Below, in pieces: positions 9,872-19,801 of a stretch of DNA of 55,847 nt. The stretch spans positions 620,640-676,486 of the forward strand of contig NW_005198467.1 in assembly GCF_000372725.1 (NCBI RefSeq), read 5' to 3'. Source of the stretch: Emiliania huxleyi CCMP1516. Its lineage: Eukaryota > Haptophyta > Isochrysidales > Noelaerhabdaceae. The position numbers and the translations under genes were made by a program. Every line of letters begins with the position of its first letter. Positions within the stretch are counted from its first letter, which is position 1. The notes beneath the pieces were generated by a model. It had not been told where the DNA came from. It ran no database searches and was given only the letters and a program-made list of their open reading frames with translations.

Positions 9872-12800
9872 TCCACCGCCCCTGCCGTCGACACCACGGC
9901 GTGTGGCATCTGTTGCTCCCCGCTCGAAGCACCTGCTGCCGCGGTTGCGGCCGGAGCCGACGACGACAGCTCGAGCGCCTGTTGAGAAAGCTCATCGCGC
10001 CACTGCTCCTCCTCGCGCCGCTCCGTGTGCAGCTGTGGCGGTTCCTTCTTCTGGGTTTGCAACTCCGATAGCTGCTTCTCATGCGAATCCAGCCTCTGTT
10101 GCTGCTGCTGCTGCTTCGCTGCTAACTCAGCTGCCACCGATGCCACGGCCGCCTTAGCAGCCGCCGCCACCTCTGCCACCGCCTCCTCCACCGCCCCTGC
10201 CGTCGACACCACGGCGTGTGCCTCCTGCTGCCCCCCGCTCGAAGCACCTGCTGCCGGTGCCGGAGCCGGTGCCGATGGCAGGGTCTCTGTGGCGGTAGGT
10301 GCGGCGGCGACGGCGGTAGGTCCAAAGAAGAAACTCCAGGGCCACGTGGCGGTGACAGCGGCGTCGGTGGTGGTGGGGGCGGCGGGGTTGGGTGCGGCGG
10401 CGGCGGCAGCGGCGACCGGGCCCTGCGAGCGCAGCTCCTCCGCCTCACGCTGGTACCGGCCTGCCGACGACGACAGCGCCTGTTTAAGGAGCTCATCGCC
10501 CCGCCGCTCCTCCGCGCGCCGCTCCTTGGCGCGAGCCTCGATGGCCGCCTTGACGGCGCTCGGGTCGGTCAGCGCCGTCCACACCGCCGTGCCGTCCTCG
10601 TCCGCGATCCGGCGCAGGCCAGCGAATCCCTTCTTCGCGTCGTGCTCCTCAAAGAAGCGCTGCAGCTCGCGTAGCGACGCGCCCCGCACCGACTTCTGCT
10701 CCTTGCTCGTGTCAGTGATCGCCTTGGCGTCCCGGTCCTTCACCACCTCTTCGTGCACGACGCTGAACTGCTCCACGGAGCTCTGCTGCTTGAGCAGAGC
10801 GACCGACTCGCGCGCGCCCGCCGCCCACGCCTCCGGCACAAGCGGGACGGGGTAGCCGAACATGCGCGCCACGCCCGCCGCGCCACTGAAGACAGACATG
10901 GCGCGCAGCCCGACCTGCATCACCGGCAGCAGCTTGGGCACTACGTCCGACGGCGTCTTGATCTCGATCGGGTAGTGGCCTGTGGGGTCGCGCACGGGCT
11001 CGCCCGTCAGCTCGTCGATGAGGTAGAGGTACATCGTCTTGCCCGTCACGAGGTCGCCAAGCCCCGCCTTGATCGTCTCGAAGGCGTCGCCGACCTTGCC
11101 GCCCGCCAAGTCCGAGCCGATGGTCTTCAGCCGGCAGAGCCACTTCATGCCGGTGTCGAGCGTGTCCACATACTCGCCACCCACGCCTGCCGAGTCCCCC
11201 GAGAAGGCGACGGATAAGTTGTCGTTGCCAAGCGTCACGCCGCTGCCGTCGGCGGCGATCTCCAGAAGCTTCGCCTTCTCCTCCTTGTTGAGCGCCTCCG
11301 GCAGCTTGTTGAGCACCACGATGAAGGTAGTGGGTATCGTCACCTCCGACGCCTCGAAAATGCCCTTCAGCAGCACGTCGCACGTGCGCCGCAACTCGCG
11401 CTTGTTCTCGATGCTGAGCTCCATGACGACGACGAGCATCTCCGTCTGCTTGCGCTGCTCCTCGCCCTGCCGCGCCTGCTCCTCCGCGATCCGCTGCAGC
11501 TGCTCAAGCACCTCCTTCTGCGGCGCAACGTGGCCACCGTCCCTCCCCGTGCGGAAGAAGACATGCTCGAGAGCATCCTTCACCGACAGCCGCGCCGACG
11601 GCTCGCGCTGCAGCAGCTTGCTGACGAGGTCACGAGCCGCCGGGTCGCCGACCTTCTCGAGCCGCTCGAGCACCACTCCCTGCTGCGTGCCCCACGCGTG
11701 CAGCGTGCGCATCGCCGCCCCCGAGGCGCAGTCGTCGTCGGCCGTGGCGATGACGAACGGCTCGCGCGCGAGCAGCACAAAGGCGAGCACGCCGAGCGAC
11801 CACGCGTCGATCTTCTCCGACGCGTGCACCAGCTCCTCCGAGTACGGCAGGCCGTCGAAGATGGGCTCGCCGCCACGCGCCGTGCGGAACGACTTCACGG
11901 CGTAAATCGACTTGACCACGCCCCGCTCGGAGAACGACTTCGGCGCCACCTTGGCCTGCAGCTCCTTGCTCTCCCCCTGCCAGTACGCCTCGAGCGCCTC
12001 CGCCTCGCCCTGCTTGAGTTCGTAAAACATCTCGGGCGGCAGCACGCCCGAGGAGAACTTGGCGCCGGCGTATGACTCGCCCTCGCCACCCACTGGCACG
12101 ATCTTCGCGGCGGCGTCGAGGTCGATGAGGCGCAGCCGGTTGTCGCGTCGGAAGCGGACCACGTTGAGTAGCTTGAGGTCGCCGTGCATCAGACCCTTCG
12201 CGTGCAAGTGCGCCACCGCCTCGAAGACCTGCTGCAGGATGGCGCGCACGCCGTTGAGGTCGGGCCGCTCCTGCAGGAAGATCTGCTGCAGGTTGCGGTC
12301 GGCGGCGTCCATGATGATGGCGCGCGTGCCCAAGCTGATGCCCTTCGGCAGGTACTGCTTAGCGATGGCGCCGAGGCCGCCGCCGCCCGCTTCCACCGCC
12401 GCCGCGATCGCCTTGTCGGACGGCACGCCGGGAAGCTGCTGCACGACGAAGCGCGAGTCGAGCTCGTTCTCCGCGCGCGCGTCCCGCTCGCGCTCCCACT
12501 GCTCCTTCTCCTGCATCAGCTTGATCACGACCGAGCGCTGGCCGTCGCCGAGCTGCTGCTTGCAGATGCCGACGAAGCTCGAGCGGTCGATGCTCTTGTC
12601 CTGCTCGGTGCGGAGGAACAGCTCGACGTCCAAGCCGATACTCGCCGCCACCGGGGCCAACTCCTTCCGATCGAGCGTGCCGCTCTTGTCCTTGTCCGCG
12701 TCGTCGAAGACTTTGCCGTAGTCGGTCTTCTCGCCGAGGTCGCGCGCGCGCAGCACGACGCTGGTCGCCGAGCGGTGCTCGGGTGCTCCGATGACGAGCT

Positions 12801-14016
12801 CGTAGCGGCCGCAGAAGAGCAGGTGCAAGTAGATGGCCTCGCGCGGCCCCGCCGTCGAAGCCTCGAGAGCGGTGCGCCCCTCCTCGTCCCGCACCTTGAC
12901 CAGAGCGTGGATGTGGGCGCCGAAGCCGTGCCCTGGCGGGTCGTCAGACTTGGAGGCGAGGACCCGGCCGACGGCGGCGATGACGCGCTCGTCTGTGGAG
13001 GCGACGGCGTACGGCCAGCTGCCGGCGTGGTCGGCGGGGGCGCCAGTGTCGAGACGGAGTGGCATGTCCGCGGCCAGCAGCGCCAGCACCACCGCCTCAG
13101 ACGCGCCGCTCGCGACGGCGCAGTGCAGCGGCAGCCTCTCGTCCTCGTCCTTCTCCTTGGCCGCCTCGGGGTGGGCCTGAAGGAGCGCCTCCACCACCGC
13201 CTCAGACGCGCCGCTCGAGACGGCGCAGTGCAGCGGCAGCCTCTCGCGGTTGTCCTTCTCCTTGGCCGCCTCGGGGTGGGCCTGCTGCAGCGCCGCCACC
13301 ACCGCCTCAGACGCGCCGCTCGCGACGGCGCAGTGCAGCGGCAGCATCTCGCGGTTGTCCTTTTCCTTGGCCGCCTCGGGGTGGGCCTGAAGGAGCGCCG
13401 CCACCACCGCCTCAGACGCGCCGCTCGAGACGGCGCAGTGCAGCGGCAGCTTCTCGTCCTCGTCCTTCTCCTTGGCCGCCTCGGGGTAGGCGTGCAGCAG
13501 CGCCAGCACCACCGCCTCAGACGCGCCGCTCGAGACGGCGCAGTGCAGCGGCAGCCTCTCGCCGTCGTTGTCGTTCTCCTTAGCCGCCTCGGGGTAGGCG
13601 TATAGCAGCGCCAAGATCACATCTTCATTCACGACTGGCTTCAGCTTCAAGTCGCCGTCATTGTCCACGCCCCGGCTCACGACCATCTCGCGGCCCTCAT
13701 AGATCACCTTCGCCCCAGCCTCCTTGGACTCGCCTTCGACCTCGGTCGCCTTGATCCAGTCGGTCTCTTGGCGGTCGATAGCGCAGTGCAACGGCAGCAT
13801 CCCGCCCAAGCCCTTCTCCTTGGCCGCCTCGGGGTAGGCCCGCAGCAGCGCCGCCACCACCGCCTCCGACGTGCCGCTCGCGATGGCGTAGTGCAGCGGC
13901 AGCATTTTCTCCTCGTTCTTCTCCTTGGCCGCTCCTGGGCTCGCAGCGATAGCCGCCAGCACCTCGGCATCGGCGGCGCCGCGCTTCAGCGCGGCGAAGA
14001 GATCTAGGCTCTCCAT
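9649..14016 (-). CDS. Ankyrin-repeat, EF-hand and protein kinase-like protein
   Basis: A single uninterrupted frame of 1455 residues starting MESLDLFAALKRG. Residues about 1-370 are ankyrin repeats with a 35-residue unit (LPLHCAVASGASEAVV...AHPEAAKEKD). Five nearly identical units at DNA positions 13080-13600 indicate recent tandem amplification. About 435-450 holds an EF-hand loop, DADKDKSGTLDR. About 515-820 is a protein kinase fold: HGDLKLLNVV replaces HRDLKxxN, LIDLD replaces DFG, LPPEM replaces APE, and DAWSLGVLAFVLLAREPF is typical subdomain IX. After about 835 there is a coiled coil, an uncharacterised domain with short glycine-containing hydrophobic stretches, and a tail with two Ala-rich/Gln-rich coiled repeats. 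The arginine before the catalytic Asp is missing and the second DFG position is altered, so activity is uncertain. No introns are needed. The substrate is unknown. Confidence 0.85.
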
Positions 14017-14649
14017 GAATGCCGATCAGCAAGGTGCGGAAAGCGAACGTCGAGGGTTGGAGCGTGACAGCGCCTGGTGAGGGTTATTTTTTGTCAGTAA
14101 AGCGAACATACCCGAGGGTGAACTGCTGACAGGGTTTGCGATGAGGAGCGATCCGAACGTGGCATTCGGGTGATTAGATCACTACCGCCGTAACGCAAGA
14201 GCACTGCGACGCATCGGGCTCATGCTAGCATCCACACCTACCTCGCGGGCCGACGTTCTTTTTTGGAAAAGCGAGATGGGGCGGTGGAGGCTCAGGCAAG
14301 CTGGGCAACATAAAGAAAGAACAAGGTAAGGTAGGTAGGTAGGTAACCGGCTGCTGCCTGCCCAAGCTAGAAGGTCGAGGCAGCCTTGGCTGACAACCAG
14401 CGCGCCGTCGATGTGTCGACTGCCAAACCTGACGAGGCGCGGTGTTGTTGCGCGCGCGCGGTGTTGTTGACCTTGGCTCACCAGAGAACAACCTTTTCCG
14501 TACCCTCACGCCACATTGCACAACCCACCCCAACACGCCACCCGACCTCCGGCCACGAGTTGAGTTCCAGAGACACATTATCCCGGTCCAGAGAAAGACA
14601 ACCCACCCCAACATTATCTTTAGCTCACCATTTATTGGCTTTAGAAATG
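14017..14649. other. Upstream region of the ankyrin/kinase gene, no other gene
   Basis: Contains a short GGTAGGTAGGTAGGT array at about 14329-14344 and a duplicated CAACCCACCCCAACA motif at about 14520 and 14600. No recognised gene; the promoter of the minus-strand ankyrin gene should lie here. Confidence 0.4.
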
Positions 14650-15286
14650 TTTCAAAGAGACCGGGAAAAAGCTCGAGGGACGTCTCGTTTGCCGCCAAGC
14701 GCGCGGTCTACACCTCGCTCATCCTCTCCATCCTGCTCTATACGGGTGCGAGTGCTGGGCGCTCACCGAGCGCCTCCTCCACCGTCTCCGCGTCTTCCAC
14801 GCACAGTGCGTGCGTGCGATGTGTCGTGTCACTCGCAAGCACGTGTGGGAGCACCACATCACGACTGGCGAACTCTGCGCCAGGCTAGGTCTCGACTTCA
14901 TCGACTACTACATCGACCGACGCCGGCTGGGCTGGCTCGGGCATGTCAGCAGGATGGATTTCAATCGCCTACCTCGTCGCATGCTCTCATCGTGGGTGCC
15001 TCACGGCCGGCCGATCGGGTGCCCCAACATGACGTTTGGGCGCAGCATCCGCACCGCGCTCGACAAGTTCCACATCGACCGCTCGAGGTGGCCCGAGCTC
15101 GCCGCCGATCGCTCGGCCTGGCGCCAGGCGCTGGAGAACAGGCGCCCGCCCGACGCCTTCTTTGCCATGCCAGCGAGGGCTAGGCCGCCCTCCCCGCGCA
15201 TTGCGCGCACTAAACCAGTGCGCTCATGCTTGGCGAGAACCAATGCAGCGATGGACAGCTCGCTACAGGCGCTCGCGGGGTCGTGA
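14650..15286 (+). pseudogene. 5'-truncated LINE reverse transcriptase remnant
   Basis: The first frame reads FAAKRAVYTSLILSILLY. After a shift the sequence reads GCECWALTERLLHRLRVFH, then QCVRAMCRVTRKHVWEHH, and later RRRLGWLGHVSRMD, LPRRMLSSWV and WPELAADRSAWRQAL. These are the blocks that follow the RT palm in non-LTR retrotransposons (YG-E-W, H-RCLR, RWLGH-RM, W-x-x-L-AxDRxxWR). The frame is broken near 14741-14744 by two extra bases (CTCTATACGGG where CTCTACGGG is expected). Everything upstream of the C-terminal RT region is missing, as expected from 5' truncation during target-primed reverse transcription. Confidence 0.8.
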
Positions 15287-15648
15287 GTGGGGGTCCCCAC
15301 CGCTGCCCCTCTGACTAAACTTTTGTCTGTGGTGATGCCTTTCCCTGAGAACGCACACAACGCCTCGTGTGTAATGCCCTGTGTTTCCGCGAGTGCGTGT
15401 GCCCCGTCGTCCATGCTAGGACGTGTGTAACACTGACTGACTGACTGACCGGGAAAGGTTTCAAGAAGTCAACGGGGCATCGGCTTGTTCCGTCCGTCAT
15501 GATGCATGTATTTTCGGTGGGTCCCATGGCCGGGGGCGTTTGCCTTAATAAACTTAACAAGAAGATGCACCTGTGATATAGCTGTCCACCCCACGAATAG
15601 ATGTAGGTTTATATGCCGAAGCCGCAGCACGCGTATTCGTGCCAATAG
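15287..15648. other. Intergenic, no gene seen
   Basis: Contains a short CTGA tandem run (about 15430-15448). No recognised coding content. Confidence 0.4.
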
Positions 15649-16476
15649 TTACCACTCTGACAGATTTAAAAATTCGTCTTCTCCTTTCGCCTGCGGGACG
15701 GGTGCCCGGGGGGCGACGGGGGCGGAGCAGGCGCCTGGCCAGGAGGATACGGCGGTGGGGAAGGTGGCGGCAACGGCAGCGGCTCCGGCGGCAGCGGCGT
15801 GTACTGCGCTTGGCCGCAAGCAGTCATCACGTGGCAGCGAGGACGGATCGCGACATGCAGCGGGGCGAAGCATGTAGCAGTCAGCGGTGGTGTCGAGTTG
15901 CACGCATGCGCACTCGGGCTCAGCGCTGCAGCTCTGCATGCACTGCTCCGGCGTGGCATACTGCAGGACAGCGCCGAGAGCGCGCGCTCGCACACGCCGC
16001 CCGAGAGCACTCCCACCCCCGCCGCCTCGCAAGCTCACAGGTTGATTTGAGGAGAAGCAGCTGGGGGAGGTCAAAGCGGGAGAAGGCGGCACGGCGGCGG
16101 CGGCGCGGCCCCCCCCCCATCCCCACGCCTCCGGGTCGTGCGTACCGCCTCCGGGCGCGAGTGTCCCCCCAGCGTCTGCTCCGGCAGTCGCTCCGGTAAT
16201 CAGGCCGAGAGTACCAGGGAGGAGGGGAGAAGAGCCCAGGGTGGGGAGAGGAGAAGAGCCCAGGGAGGGGGGAGGAGAAGAGCCCAAGGCGGCCTCCCTC
16301 TCCCTCCCCTCCCACCGGGCCTCCCTCTCCCTCTCCTCCCACCGGGCCTCCCTCTCCCCCTCCTCCCGCCAAGCACCGACAGCCTCGAGGGGCCAGCCGC
16401 TGGAAGGGGCAAGCCAGCGGCACGAGGGCTTCAACCACACAGCTACCAAGGGAACGCGACCCACACAAAGCACCAA
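15649..16476 (-). CDS. Possible secreted Cys-rich/Pro-rich protein, broken or mis-framed
   Basis: An open frame of 275 residues contains a cysteine cluster, EQCMQSCSAEPECACVQLD, followed by CYMLRPAACRD. This recalls PAN/apple-like modules of algal surface proteins. Immediately after it, a different frame of the same strand (15666-15800) reads MTACGQAQYTPLPPEPLPLP and then PPPSPPPYPPG, a typical algal extracellular proline-rich linker. Together they suggest one gene whose reading frame changes near 15820-15850, by an intron I could not place or by an indel. The upstream half is low-complexity Glu/Arg sequence encoded by the minisatellite at 16205-16375 and may not be translated. Function is not assigned. 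Confidence 0.35.
   Translation of the reverse strand: MVLCVGRVPLVAVWLKPSCRWLAPSSGWPLEAVGAWREEGEREARWEEREREARWEGREREAALGSSPPPSLGSSPLPTLGSSPLLPGTLGLITGATAGADAGGTLAPGGGTHDPEAWGWGGGRAAAAVPPSPALTSPSCFSSNQPVSLRGGGGGSALGRRVRARALGAVLQYATPEQCMQSCSAEPECACVQLDTTADCYMLRPAACRDPSSLPRDDCLRPSAVHAAAAGAAAVAATFPTAVSSWPGACSAPVAPRAPVPQAKGEDEFLNLSEW
16205..16375. repeat. Purine/pyrimidine minisatellite
   Basis: Units of about 25-27 bp containing GAGAAGAGCCCAGGGTGGGG repeat at 16218-16290. Units of about 27 bp containing GGGCCTCCCTCTCCCTCTCC repeat at 16300-16372. The two halves are strand-asymmetric, with purines first and pyrimidines second. Confidence 0.75.
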
Positions 16477-16998
16477 AGTTAGGCATACCCCCCGGCGCAG
16501 CGTCCCCCGCTATGTGTCGCCGTTTGTCGGGGCACGCTATCCTGTGCAGTCAGGGCAAGTGGGGGCGGGGCGGACAGCCCAGGAGCGTGCTCCTGGGATC
16601 TCTCTTCCCAATCCGGGGGTGCGTCGAACCTTCCCTCACCCTGTCGGAAGCGGCGTGCCGGTGGAGGCACGTCCGGCCGCCTCCGGGTTTTGGGAAGTAA
16701 AAGCGGATATATTACTTTTTACTAGGAGAGAAGCCACAACATGTAGGCAAGCCCCTCAAACACAGGGAGGGGGGAAGCGCGGACGCCGCACACACGTGAC
16801 ACGATCTCGTCATACAAACAGGCGAGGGAAGCGGCACGAGGGGCTGGAGGCCGCTAGCTCCGGAGGAACCAGCCCTCATGGATCAGACCGCCTCGCGCCT
16901 CCTCGGGGGGGGGTGGGGGGGGGGGGGGGGTCCTCCTTCCCATGCTGCTGCTGCTCTGGGCGCGGCCCCCTCGGGCGCTCTCGCGCCGGCCGCTCCCT
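16477..16998. other. Intergenic 3' of FtsH, no gene seen
   Basis: Includes an imperfect AT-rich hairpin at about 16696-16723 (AGTAAAAG against CTTTTTACT) and a poly-G run at about 16909-16931. No coding content recognised. Confidence 0.4.
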
Positions 16999-19065
16999 CT
17001 ACGCGGCGGCGGTGGAGAGCCCGGCGGGAGAGGCGCCGCCAAAGTGGGCATCGCGCATCTCGAGGAGCTCGTCGTAGTCGATCGTCTCCTTCTCGATCAG
17101 CCGCTCCGTCACCGCGTCCAGCAGCGCCTTGTTCTCGGTGAGCGTGTTCATGCAGTTCTCAAACGCGCGCGTCACAATCTCCTGCACCTGCTTGTCGATC
17201 TGCGCCTCCATGTCGGGCGACGCAACCTTGGGCTGCATCAGCCCGTTACCCTCCGGCGTCTCCCACGCCACGGGGCCGCCGCCGAGCTCGTCAAAGGCGA
17301 AACCCCACTGCGCAACCATCCGCCGCGCGATGCTGCGCACCTGTGGGTTCGGGGCCGGGGTGGGTAGGGGATCCCCGCGGCAGCCACGGTGAACCCATCC
17401 GCCGCGCGATGCTGCGCGCCTGCTGCAGGTCGCCCGACGCGCCCGTCGTCACCTCCTCCTCGCCAAAGGCAATCTCCTCCGCGACGCGGCCGCCGAGCGC
17501 GACGGCGAGCTGCGACTCGAGGTAGCGCTTCGAGTACATGCCGGACTCGAGCCGCTCCTCGGAGGGCGTGAAGAGGGTGAAGCCGCCCGCGCCTACGAGG
17601 AAGGGTCCGAGAAGCTTCGGGGCAAAGGCCGCGAACGAGCCGTGAGGCGGGGGGTGACGCCGGCGTCGCGCCGTTTGTGCGCGGGATGACCGTCACCTTT
17701 GTGACCAGGTCGTAGTCGGGCGAGAGGAGGCCCATGACCGCGTGGCCGGCCTCGTGGTAGGCGACGAGGCGCTGGCGGGCGGGGAAGGAGGTGCCCGTCG
17801 TCTTTTGCATCCCGACCGTCACGCGGTCAATCGCGTAGTCGACCTGGGGGAGATATGGCGAGATCTGGTTGAGATGTGGCGAGATATGGCGAGATATGGC
17901 GAGAGATGGGGGAGAGATGAGGTCGAGCCACGCCTGGGGGAGATATGGCGAGATATGGCTGAGATATGGCTAGGATATGGCGAGATATGGCGAGAGATGG
18001 GGGAGAGATGAGGTCGAGCCACGCCTGGGGGAGATATGGCGAGATCTGGCTGAGATATGGCGAGATATGGCGAGATATGGCGAGATGTGGGGAGGAGATG
18101 AGGTCGAGCCACGCCTGGGGGAGATATGGCGAGATATGGCTGAGATCTGGCGAGAGATGGACCTGCTCGTAGCCAATCTCGGTCGCGTCCTTGCGCGCCG
18201 CGACGATCGCCGCCTCGTTGAGCAGGTTTGCGAGCGACGCGCCCGAGAAGCCGGTGGTCCGCTTGGCGATGATGTTGAGGTCGAGCTCCGGGGCGAGCGG
18301 CTTGCCGCGCGCGTGCACCTGGTCGGGTTCGGGTACCGTGTGGGGTAGGGGAGGGTGGGTTCGGGTGCCGTGGGGTAGGGGAGGGGCGAGCCGCCGCTTG
18401 ATCATGTGCACCTGGTCGGGTTCGGGTACCGTGTGGGGTAGGGGAGGGTGGGTTCGGGTGCCGTGTGGGGTAGGGGAGGGTGGGTTCGGGTACCGTGTGG
18501 GTAGGGGAGGGTGGGTTCGGGTGCCGTGTGGGGTAGGGGAGGGTGGGTTCGGGTGCCGTGGGGTAGGGGAGGGGCGAGCGGCGTGCCGCGCGCATGTGCC
18601 TTGAGATAGGGGAGAGAGGGGGAGAGAGGGGGAGAGAGGGGGAGAGGGGGGGGGGAGGGGGGGATAGGGGGAGATGCGGCTTGCCGCGCGCATCCACCTT
18701 GAGGATCTCGAGGCGGGATAGGGGGAGATGTGGGGAGAGGTGGGGAGAGGTGGGGAGATGTGGGGAGATGTGGGGAGATGTGGGGAGATGTGGGGAGATG
18801 TGGGGAGAGATGCACCTTGAGGATCTCGAGGCGGCCCTTGACGTCGGGCAAATCGACGGGCACGCGCCGGTCGAAGCGGCCCGGCCGCAGCAGCGCCGAG
18901 TCGAGCGTGTCCGCGCGGTTGGTCGCCGCGAGGACGATGACGCCGCTGTTTCCGTCGAAGCCGTCCATCTCGGTCAGGATCTGGTTGAGGGTCTGCTCAC
19001 GCTCGTCGTTGCCTCCGCCGCCCATGCCACCGCCCTGGCCGCCCGCGCGCGCGCCGCCGATCGCG

Positions 19066-19097
<32 letters not shown>

Positions 19098-19757
19098 GTT
19101 CTTCTTCGCCTGCGGTGGCGGGATGTTGGCGAGATGTTGGCGAGATGTTGGCGAGATGTTGGCGAGATGTTGGCGAGGTGTGGCGACATGTACGGCGGTG
19201 GCGAGAAGTTGGCGAGATGTTGGCGAGGTGTGGCGACAGGTACGACACGTCATGTGACAGTGAGGGTACCCCGCCGTAAGCCTAAGCGCGTGTTCACTGA
19301 GCTCTCTCACGTCTCAGCGTTCTGTCTATGGTCCTCCAGGCGGGGCGTGGCGGGGCGTGGCGGGGCGTGGCGGGGTGTGGTGAGGAGCGAGGTGTGGCGG
19401 GGTGTTGGCGAGAAGTCTGGCGAGGCGTGGCGAGACGAGATCGGGGGAGAGTAGGCGAGGAGTGCTGCCTGCGAGAAGAGGTCGCGCACGCGCGACGCGC
19501 CGACGCCGACAAACATCTCGACAAACTCGGAGCCCGAGGCGGAGATGAAGGGGACGCCCGCCTAATACCATACCTCCAGAGTCTCGAATCCAGTGTGGGT
19601 TCAATCCCGTGGCGGTAGGGGACGCCCGCCTCCCCCGCGACGGCGCGCGCGAGCAGCGTCTTGCCCGTGCCGGGCGGACCCTCCATGATGGCGCCTGAGC
19701 CACGCGGGACGACGGCGCGTCAGTCGAGAGGGCGGAGGCGAGGGCGGCGGCGGGGCG

Positions 19758-19801
<44 letters not shown>

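Noticed and set aside
13080..13600. Regular 105-bp spacing that could suggest a CRISPR array
   Set aside because: The units are coding ankyrin repeats without unique spacers, on a eukaryotic chromosome.
12184..13605. A 470-codon + strand open frame opposite the ankyrin/kinase gene
   Set aside because: Its repeats (HHRLRRAARDGAVQRQ) are the antisense of the ankyrin units; the minus strand carries the recognisable domains.
19562..19629. GGTTCAATCCC, a tRNA B-box-like sequence inside an FtsH intron
   Set aside because: No matching A box, acceptor stem or anticodon arm could be folded around it, and the interval is only 68 bp.
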